DNA of 28,473 nt from JAZGBC01 sp036444495 (GTDB lineage: Bacteria; Pseudomonadota; Alphaproteobacteria; Kiloniellales; J153). Positions 21,396 to 28,473 of this stretch are shown in pieces. The stretch lies in assembly GCA_036444495.1 (NCBI GenBank), contig JAZGBC010000167.1:1-28473 (forward strand). Reading direction: 5' to 3'. The notes below the pieces were generated by a model that was given only the letters and a program-made list of their open reading frames with translations, ran no database searches and was not told where the DNA came from. Each line of letters opens with the position of its first letter. Position 1 is the stretch's first letter. The position numbers were made by a program, and so were the translations under genes.

Positions 21396-23798
21396 ATGAA
21401 GTTCACGCTCAAGTGGCTCAAGGAGCACCTGGAGACCGACGCCACGCTGCAAGAAATCGTGGACACCCTCCCCATGATCGGCCTGGAAGTGGAATCGGTT
21501 CTCGACCGGGCGGCCGAGCTCGCGGCCTTCACGGTGGCCTATGTCAAGGAGGCCAAGAAGCACCCCGACGCGGACCGGCTTTCGGTCTGCATCGTGGATA
21601 CAGGGACCGAGGAGGTTCAGGTGGTCTGCGGCGCGCCCAACGCGCGGACCGGTATGAAGGGCGTTTTCGCCGCCGCCGGCAGCTACCTCCCCGGCACCGA
21701 CATGGTCTTGAAGCCCGGCGTGATCCGTGGCCAGCAGTCCAACGGCATGCTGGTTTCCGAGCGCGAGATGGGCATCTCCGACGAGCACGAGGGCATCATC
21801 GAGTTGCCCGGGGACGCCGAGGTGGGCACGCCCTTCGCGAAGGTGCTGGGGCTCGACGATCCGGTGCTCGATATCGCGATCACGCCGAACCGGGGCGACT
21901 GCCTGGGCGTGCGCGGCATCGCCCGCGACCTGGCCGCCGCCGGCCTGGGCGGGCTCAAGCCCTTCGACGAGTCCGCCGTACCCGACAGCTTCGAGAGCCC
22001 GATCCGCTGGAAGATCGATCTGCCCGCGGGCAAGGAAGACGCCTGTCCCTACGTGGCCGGGCGCTATTTCCGCAAGGTGAAGAACGGGCTCAGCCCCGAA
22101 TGGCTGCAGCGGCGCTTGCGCGCCATCGGCCTCCGGCCCATCTCGGCGCTGGTCGATATCACCAACTTCGTGACCTACGACCTGAACCGCCCGCTGCACG
22201 TCTTCGACGCCGATAAGGTCAAGGGCGGTCTGGTCATGCGTATGGCGAAGAAGAGCGAGGAGATACTGGCGCTCGACGGCGAGACCTACCGGCTCGACGA
22301 GGAAATGGTGGTGATCGCCGACGAGAACGGCCCCGAGGGCATCGGCGGGGTCATGGGCGGCGAGATTTCCGGCTGCACCGAGGCCACGACCAACGTTTTC
22401 GTCGAGGTGGCGCTGTTCGATCCCGTGCGCACGGCGGCCACGGGGCGCAAGCTGGGCATCATCTCGGACGCGCGCTACCGCTTCGAGCGCGGCCTCGACC
22501 CGCAGTCTGCGGTCTGGGGGGCGGAGGTGGCGGCGCGCCTGATCCAGGAGCTTTGCGGTGGGGAGGCGAGCGAGGTGGTTACCGCCGGCACCCTGCCCCA
22601 GGAGCGCCGCGTCATCGAACACCGCCCCGCACGCGTGGCTCAACTGGGCGGCCTGGACGTGCCGGCGGGCGACCAGACGCGCATCCTGGTGGACCTGGGC
22701 TTCGAGGTGGCGGGCAGCGGAGATTCCCTGCGCGTCACCGTGCCCACCTGGCGCAACGACGTGGAGGGCGAAGCCTGCCTGGTGGAGGAGGTGCTGCGCA
22801 TCCACGGCTTCGACGGGATCCCGAGCGTGGCCATCGAGCGCGAGCAGGCCCTGCCGCGGGCCGCCATCACCCCGGCTCAGCGCCGGGTCTCCCTGGCGCG
22901 CACCGCGCTCGCCCGGCGCGGCCTGAATGAGGCGGTCACCTTCTCCTTCGTCTCGGGGCGTTTGGCCGATCGCTTCGGCGGTGTGCCTGACGAACTTCGT
23001 CTGGCCAACCCCATCAGCAGCGATCTCGACGTCATGCGGCCTTCCGTCCTGCCCGGCCTGGCCGAGGCGGCCACGCGCAATCTGGACCGGGGCATGGACG
23101 ACGTGGAGCTCTTCGAGGTGGGACCGCAGTACTCGGACGATACCGCCGATGGCCAGGCGCTGATCGCAGCGGGCCTGCGCGCGGGCAACGCTGCGCCGCG
23201 CCACTGGGCCGCTCCCGCGCGCGGGGCCGACGCCATCGACGCCAAGGGCGATGCGCTGGCGGTGCTTACCGTCTGCAACGCGCCGGTGGACAAGCTGCAG
23301 GTCACCCGCGACGCGCCCGGCTGGTATCACCCGAGGCGCTCGGGCACTCTCCGCCTGGGGCCCAACGTCTTGGCCAATTTCGGCGAGCTGCACCCGCGCG
23401 TGCTCAAGCGCCTGGACCTGCGCGGGCCCGTGGCGGCCTTCGAGGTCTTCATGGGCGCAATCCCCTTGCCCAAGGCCAGGGACGGCCGGCTCAAGGCGCA
23501 CCTCGATCTGCCGCCCTTCCACACGGTGGAGCGCGACTTCGCCTTCGTGGTGGACCAGGACGTGCCCGCCGAAAAGCTCCTGCGCGCGGCCAAAGGGGCG
23601 GACAAGGTGCTCATCACGCGCGTAGACCTCTTCGATCTCTATAGCGGCAAGGGCATCGGCAAGGGCAAGAAGTCCCTCGCCATCTCGGTCACGCTGCAAC
23701 CTACGAAACGCACCATGACCGACGAGGAGATCGAGGCCGTCGCGAACAAGATCGTCGCCCAGGTCAACAAGGCGACAGGGGGCGTGTTGAGGGGGTAG
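21396..23798 (+). CDS. pheT: Phenylalanyl-tRNA synthetase beta subunit
   Basis: An 800-residue beta subunit providing tRNA recognition and editing of mischarged Tyr-tRNA-Phe. The order is B1 (MKFTLKWLKEHL), an EMAP/OB-fold tRNA-binding insert (residues about 40-150, with HPDADRLSVCIVDTG and VVCGAPNARTGMKG), the B3/B4 editing domain (SALVDITNFVTYDLNRPLHV), B5, a class-II-like domain, and a C-terminal ferredoxin-fold anticodon-binding domain (PPFHTVERDFAFVVD... onward). Length is typical. Its ribosome binding site GAGAGG overlaps the pheS stop (TGAGAGG). It closes the translation operon. Confidence 0.97.
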   Translation: MKFTLKWLKEHLETDATLQEIVDTLPMIGLEVESVLDRAAELAAFTVAYVKEAKKHPDADRLSVCIVDTGTEEVQVVCGAPNARTGMKGVFAAAGSYLPGTDMVLKPGVIRGQQSNGMLVSEREMGISDEHEGIIELPGDAEVGTPFAKVLGLDDPVLDIAITPNRGDCLGVRGIARDLAAAGLGGLKPFDESAVPDSFESPIRWKIDLPAGKEDACPYVAGRYFRKVKNGLSPEWLQRRLRAIGLRPISALVDITNFVTYDLNRPLHVFDADKVKGGLVMRMAKKSEEILALDGETYRLDEEMVVIADENGPEGIGGVMGGEISGCTEATTNVFVEVALFDPVRTAATGRKLGIISDARYRFERGLDPQSAVWGAEVAARLIQELCGGEASEVVTAGTLPQERRVIEHRPARVAQLGGLDVPAGDQTRILVDLGFEVAGSGDSLRVTVPTWRNDVEGEACLVEEVLRIHGFDGIPSVAIEREQALPRAAITPAQRRVSLARTALARRGLNEAVTFSFVSGRLADRFGGVPDELRLANPISSDLDVMRPSVLPGLAEAATRNLDRGMDDVELFEVGPQYSDDTADGQALIAAGLRAGNAAPRHWAAPARGADAIDAKGDALAVLTVCNAPVDKLQVTRDAPGWYHPRRSGTLRLGPNVLANFGELHPRVLKRLDLRGPVAAFEVFMGAIPLPKARDGRLKAHLDLPPFHTVERDFAFVVDQDVPAEKLLRAAKGADKVLITRVDLFDLYSGKGIGKGKKSLAISVTLQPTKRTMTDEEIEAVANKIVAQVNKATGGVLRG

Positions 23799-23895
23799 GG
23801 GATAGCCTCACCAGGACATTTCTTTACTTTTCCTAGCGGTCCCGGTGGTAATCTCTCCCTCGTGTCGCCGGTGAAGGATCGGGTAAATCGAAGCC

Positions 23896-24102
23896 ATGAA
23901 ACAGGAATTCAAGGCGAGCCTCTGGCGGGAGAACGGCTGGGTCGTCGCCCAGTGCCTGGAGGTGGACGTGGCCAGCCAGGGCCGGTCCGAGGAGGAGGCG
24001 CTCGCCAACCTCAAGGAAGCGCTGGCGCTCCACTTCGAGCCGCCGAGGGCGACGGCGACTCCGACGATACGACCGGTCGAGATCGACATCAGTGCCACTT
24101 AA
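23896..24102 (+). CDS. hicB: HicB-like antitoxin (short form)
   Basis: A 68-residue protein with the HicB partial RNase H-like fold: the N-terminal strand pattern FKASLWRENGWVVAQCLEVDVASQG, then RSEEEALANLKEALALHFE. HicB neutralises the HicA mRNA interferase by direct binding. This copy stops after the fold plus a short tail and has no ribbon-helix-helix or HTH domain, so autorepression would need another mechanism. It lies 97 bp after pheT and overlaps the next gene by 11 bp. The antitoxin-first order is common among HicBA pairs. Confidence 0.88.
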   Translation: MKQEFKASLWRENGWVVAQCLEVDVASQGRSEEEALANLKEALALHFEPPRATATPTIRPVEIDISAT

Positions 24103-24313
24103 ACCCCTTGCCTATCGCGAAGTGAAACGCAGATTGCTGGCGGCGGGTTTCGCGGAAGTTTCGCGCAAAGGCAGCCACGTAAAATTTGCCAGGACCTCAC
24201 CCGAGGGGGTGCGGACGGTTATCGTGCCCGATCATCGTGAAGTGGCGATCGGGACTCTGCGTAGCATTTTGCGGCAGGCTGGCTTGACCCCCGACGAATT
24301 CGACGGTCTGTGA
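24092..24313 (+). CDS. hicA: HicA-like toxin (mRNA interferase)
   Basis: A 73-residue protein with a double-stranded-RNA-binding-like fold. The catalytic histidine is in KGSHVKF (about residue 28), preceded by LLAAGFAEV and followed by TVIVPDHREVAIGTLRSILRQAGLTPDEF, the standard HicA layout. HicA is known to cleave mRNA and is held inactive by HicB. The GTG start at 24092 overlaps the hicB 3' end by 11 bp, which points to translational coupling. All key residues are present, so the toxin appears intact. Confidence 0.9.
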   Translation: MPLKPLAYREVKRRLLAAGFAEVSRKGSHVKFARTSPEGVRTVIVPDHREVAIGTLRSILRQAGLTPDEFDGL

Positions 24314-24393
24314 CGGTGATCGCGCCAATAGTGCGAAGATTGGCGACCGAGACTTTCCCCCCGCTTTCCCCGGTGCTATAGCCAGCGCGGCCC

Positions 24394-26199
<1,806 letters not shown>

Positions 26200-26321
26200 A
26201 CAGCCCGTTCAGGGACCGTGCGCCGCTGGCTTTAAGGGCGCAGGCTCACTTCAATTTTCATGCCCGGCGCTTCCACAACATTCTTTCTCAAGGTGGGACA
26301 GATGTTCGGAGGCTCGCACAC

Positions 26322-26341
26322 GAAACTGTGAGAAACTGTGA
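26322..26341 (+). repeat. Tandem 10-bp repeat upstream of the isochorismatase gene
   Basis: GAAACTGTGA occurs twice in direct tandem, about 105 bp before the ATG of the exported hydrolase. One helical turn of periodicity would suit adjacent protein binding. The rest of the 247-bp gap (26200-26446) shows no gene. Confidence 0.5.
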
Positions 26342-26446
26342 AGGGTTCAGCCCTGGCCGCATGGACACGGGTTCCGGCAGAATTAGTGGCAGGTCCTGGG
26401 GAAGTCTTGGGCCGTTACTTCCGTTATCAAGGGAGGAATCCAGTCT

Positions 26447-27277
26447 ATGTGCGATCACCATGACCATGACGATGGCGGCGTCGACCGCCGCTCGTTCCTG
26501 AAGACCGGCGTGGCGGCCGGCGCGGCGGTGGCCGCAATGGCCGGGGCCGCCGCAACGGCGAGCGCCCACCATGACCCGAGCGCCTACGCCCCGCCGGAAA
26601 AGGGCGCCCTGCCCGAGACCGGTTTCACCCTCGACCGCCCGCGCACGGCGCTCGTGGTGACCGACCCGCAGGTCGACTTCCTGAGCCCCGACGGTGTCAC
26701 CTGGGGCGTGGTCGGCAAGAGTGTCACGCACCACGGCACGGTGGCCAACATCGGCCGCCTCTTCGCCGCGGCCAAGCAGGCCGGCATGACCGTGGCCATC
26801 TCGCCGCACTACTACTATCCGACCGACCACGGCTGGAACTTCGGCGGGCCGCTCGAGAAGCTGATGCACGCCATCGGCATGTTCGACCGGTCGAGCCCCT
26901 ACGAGGTCTCGGGCTTCGACGGCTCGGGCGCCGACTTCATGCCCGAGTACAAGCAGTACATCCACGACGGCAAGACCATCGTCTGCTCGCCGCACAAGGT
27001 CTATGGCCCCGAGGCCAACGACCTGGTGCTGCAGCTGCGCAAAGCCCGCATCGACCAGGTGATCTTGGCCGGCATGTCGGCCAACCTCTGCGTCGAGTCG
27101 CACCTGCGCGAGTTGCTCGAACAGGGCTTCGAGGTGGCCGTCGTCAAGGATGCGACCGCAGCGGCCATGCTGCCCGAGGGCGACGGTTACCAGGCGGCGA
27201 TCATCAACTTCCGCTACATCGCCAACGCGCTCTGGTCGACCGACGAAGCGGTCAAGCAGATCCTCGGCAAGGCGTAG
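26447..27277 (+). CDS. Tat-exported isochorismatase-like cysteine hydrolase
   Basis: A 276-residue hydrolase of the isochorismatase/nicotinamidase superfamily with a twin-arginine signal. DRRSFLKTG (residues 13-21) and an Ala-rich core end in ASA-HHD, with predicted cleavage after residue 40. The catalytic triad is complete: Asp73 (VTDPQVDF), Lys184 (SPHK) and Cys215 (ANLCVESH). The family hydrolyses amides or vinyl ethers; the substrate here is unknown. Most members are cytoplasmic, so Tat export is unusual and hints at a cofactor, metal or early folding. The cytoplasmic N-tail CDHHDHDDGG is His/Asp-rich. A strong AAGGGAGG ribosome binding site precedes the ATG at 9-bp spacing, and a strong terminator follows. 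It lies between the two copies of the lepA 3' end. Confidence 0.88.
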   Translation: MCDHHDHDDGGVDRRSFLKTGVAAGAAVAAMAGAAATASAHHDPSAYAPPEKGALPETGFTLDRPRTALVVTDPQVDFLSPDGVTWGVVGKSVTHHGTVANIGRLFAAAKQAGMTVAISPHYYYPTDHGWNFGGPLEKLMHAIGMFDRSSPYEVSGFDGSGADFMPEYKQYIHDGKTIVCSPHKVYGPEANDLVLQLRKARIDQVILAGMSANLCVESHLRELLEQGFEVAVVKDATAAAMLPEGDGYQAAIINFRYIANALWSTDEAVKQILGKA

Positions 27278-27288
27278 GCTCACGGCCG

Positions 27289-27307
27289 GCGCCGCTTCGG
27301 GCGGCGC
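27289..27307 (+). terminator. Small GC hairpin after the isochorismatase gene
   Basis: GCGCCGC (27289-27295), loop TTCGG, GCGGCGC (27301-27307), 12 bp after the stop. There is no T-tract; it may assist the main terminator just downstream or protect the 3' end. Confidence 0.4.
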
Positions 27308-27320
27308 GATTTACGTCAAT

Positions 27321-27359
27321 CCCCGCTGGTGCACGGCTTAGCGCCAGCGGGGTTCTTTT
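27321..27359 (+). terminator. Rho-independent terminator
   Basis: CCCCGCTGG (27321-27329) pairs perfectly with CCAGCGGGG (27344-27352) across a 14-nt loop and is followed by TTCTTTT. It terminates the exported hydrolase gene. It is immediately adjacent to the stop of the minus-strand hemerythrin remnant. Confidence 0.85.
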
Positions 27360-27362
27360 CGC

Positions 27363-27530
27363 TCAATCGGGATAGGCCAGCCCGCGCCGGGCGGCCATGT
27401 TGCGTCCCATGGCCGCCAGATCGGCCGGTGTCAGGCGCTGGCGCGCGAGCGGCAGCACGAGGCGGTTCTCCCAGCCCAGATGGCGGCGCTGGGTCTCGGC
27501 GAAGGCGCGCGCGTTGATGCAGAAGCGCAG
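27363..27530 (-). pseudogene. Hemerythrin-like HHE protein, 3' remnant
   Basis: On the minus strand about 55 residues are open to a TGA at 27363-27365. The segment AFAETQRRHLGWENRLVLPL, then ARQRLTPADLAAMGRNMAARRG, matches the C-terminal end of hemerythrin HHE-domain proteins, including the H-x-x-W-E metal-ligand pattern. Everything N-terminal is missing: the coding similarity stops where the degenerate lepA 3' copy begins (near 27521-27535). This looks like a gene cut off by a rearrangement. The exact junction is uncertain, because the first residues could be read either way. A TTG inside the lepA copy could start a 60-residue peptide, but a hemerythrin needs the missing helices to bind iron. 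Confidence 0.7.
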
Positions 27531-27600
27531 GCGCCAGATCGGCAACGTGGAAATCCCCCAGTCCGCCTTCCTCGCCGCCCTCTAGATGCCCGATGAGTAA
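27521..27600 (+). pseudogene. Degenerate second copy of the lepA 3' end
   Basis: In the lepA frame it reads QKRRRQIGNVEIPQSAFL, AAL, stop, MPDE, stop. Compared with the true lepA end there are about six substitutions in 80 bp, one of which turns the penultimate Lys codon region into TAG. There is no lepA sequence upstream of it and the two flanks downstream of the stop are unrelated. The copy therefore has defined ends, at the lepA stop on one side and within the hemerythrin remnant on the other. Confidence 0.9.
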
Positions 27601-27648
27601 GGGGGACTCGCGCGCGGGCCAACGGCTCAAGATTATCGAGACTCGGTA

Positions 27649-28473
27649 TTATTCGTCCGTCTCGGCGAAGGGATCGGGCATCTCTTCCACCGCCGCGGCG
27701 TTGCTTGCCACCGCTTGTGCCGGGCGTTCGTTCACCATCAGGCGAAAGACATCGGGCCGGGAGTAGTGGCCGACCGCGTCGAAGTCGTACTTGGCGCGGG
27801 TGATTTCGTCCATGTCGAGATCGGCGCTGAGGATGCACTCGCCGTCGTAGTTCGGGCCGGCGAGGATCTGCCCCAGGGGGCCGACGATGCAGCTGCCGCC
27901 GCGGCTGATCACGCTGTCCGGGTCGTCGGCGTTTTCGATGGCGTAGTCGTCGGGGAAATCACGGCGGCGGTTGAACTGGTTGCAGGAGAGCACGAAGCAG
28001 CGGCCTTCCATCGCGATGTGCCGCATGGTCGATATCCAGGTCTCGCGATGGTCGGCGGTGGGCGCGCAGTAGAGCTGGACGCCCTTGGCGTACATCGCCA
28101 TGCGCAGCATGGGCATGTAGTTCTCCCAGCAGATGACGGCGCCGAGCTTGCCCAGCGGCGTGTCGAACACCGGCAGTGTCGAGCCGTCGCCGAAGCCCCA
28201 CACCAGCCGCTCCGCGGCCGTGGGCATGAGCTTGCGGTGCTTGCCGAGATACCGCCCGTCGGGCGCGAAGAACAGCACCGTGCAGTACAGCGTGCCGCCC
28301 TCGCGCTCGATGACGCCGATGACCAGGTGCACGGCGTTGTCCCGCGCCACGGCCGAAAGCGCATCGAGCGCGGGGCCGGGCAGGTCGACGGCGCTGTCGA
28401 AGTAGCGGCGGAAGTCCTCGCGCCCTTCCTGCGTGCGCGAGCCGACGCGGGCGCCGAAGTCGAGCCCCCTGGG
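27649..28473 (-). CDS. Aliphatic-type nitrilase, N-terminus beyond the window
   Basis: The last 274 residues of a carbon-nitrogen hydrolase that converts nitriles to carboxylic acids and ammonia. The frame is open to the right edge, with PRGLDFGARVGSRTQEGRED and then FRRYFDSAVDLPGPALDAL, typical of nitrilases (EC 3.5.5.1), so the ATG and the catalytic Glu lie outside. The catalytic Lys is in HRKLMPTAAERLVWG and the nucleophilic Cys in AVICWENYMPM. CWENYMP is the nitrilase-branch form of the motif, distinct from amidases. The Asp/Glu-rich C-terminal tail (EEMPDPFAETDE) is variable in the family. It stops 48 bp from the degenerate lepA copy. The substrate is not predictable from sequence alone. 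Confidence 0.9.
   Translation of the reverse strand, partial: PRGLDFGARVGSRTQEGREDFRRYFDSAVDLPGPALDALSAVARDNAVHLVIGVIEREGGTLYCTVLFFAPDGRYLGKHRKLMPTAAERLVWGFGDGSTLPVFDTPLGKLGAVICWENYMPMLRMAMYAKGVQLYCAPTADHRETWISTMRHIAMEGRCFVLSCNQFNRRRDFPDDYAIENADDPDSVISRGGSCIVGPLGQILAGPNYDGECILSADLDMDEITRAKYDFDAVGHYSRPDVFRLMVNERPAQAVASNAAAVEEMPDPFAETDE

Noticed and set aside
21330..23699. Long minus-strand open frame opposite pheT
   Set aside because: A compositional shadow of pheT; repetitive His/Gln/Arg/Ala content and no recognisable motif.

Overview
This is a GC-rich window that reads as an alphaproteobacterial chromosome, probably from the Rhodospirillales/Kiloniellales side. Four things point there: an FzlA-like GST-fold protein ending in DLDF, the gltD-gltB gene order, a NDUFA9-like gene beside uppP, and a palindromic GGGCTTGACCC-type intergenic repeat. 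The assignment is inferred from gene content only. The window starts inside a molybdoenzyme gene and ends inside a nitrilase gene.

Layout: (1) 1-3823 holds the 3' end of a DMSO-reductase-family molybdopterin oxidoreductase. It is followed on the same strand by a Tat-exported NapG-like ferredoxin, a NapH-like membrane ferredoxin, a second Tat-exported NapG-like ferredoxin, a secreted and C-terminally anchored protein whose predicted mature N-terminus is His-His, and a cytoplasmic NapF/NapG-like ferredoxin. Together they look like a quinol-to-periplasm electron relay for the molybdoenzyme. (2) 3954-5730 holds a NDUFA9-like NAD(P)-binding protein and, convergent to it, uppP. (3) 5731-6087 is a long regulatory gap with a dyad and a structured leader, followed by gltD-gltB (glutamate synthase). 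(4) 12134-12448 is a gap filled by a roughly 210-bp inverted-repeat element. (5) 12449-16962 holds the fzlA-like gene, a secreted TPR protein (minus), an SDR-like epimerase, an alpha/beta hydrolase (minus) and a GT4 glycosyltransferase.

(6) 17033-23798 is the translation operon thrS-infC-rpmI-rplT-pheS-pheT. infC appears to start at an AUA codon that overlaps the stop of a tiny upstream ORF. (7) 23896-24313 is a compact hicB-hicA toxin-antitoxin pair. (8) 24394-26199 is lepA. (9) 26200-27648 holds a Tat-exported isochorismatase-like hydrolase, a strong terminator, the 3' remnant of a hemerythrin-like gene (minus), and a degenerate second copy of the last 80 bp of lepA. (10) 27649-28473 is an aliphatic-type nitrilase (minus), running off the window.

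Most of the window is core metabolism and translation. The parts most worth a second look are the ferredoxin/molybdoenzyme cluster at the left edge and the lepA 3'-end duplication at the right. The duplication brackets a 1.3-kb segment and cuts off a hemerythrin gene, which suggests an insertion or rearrangement scar.
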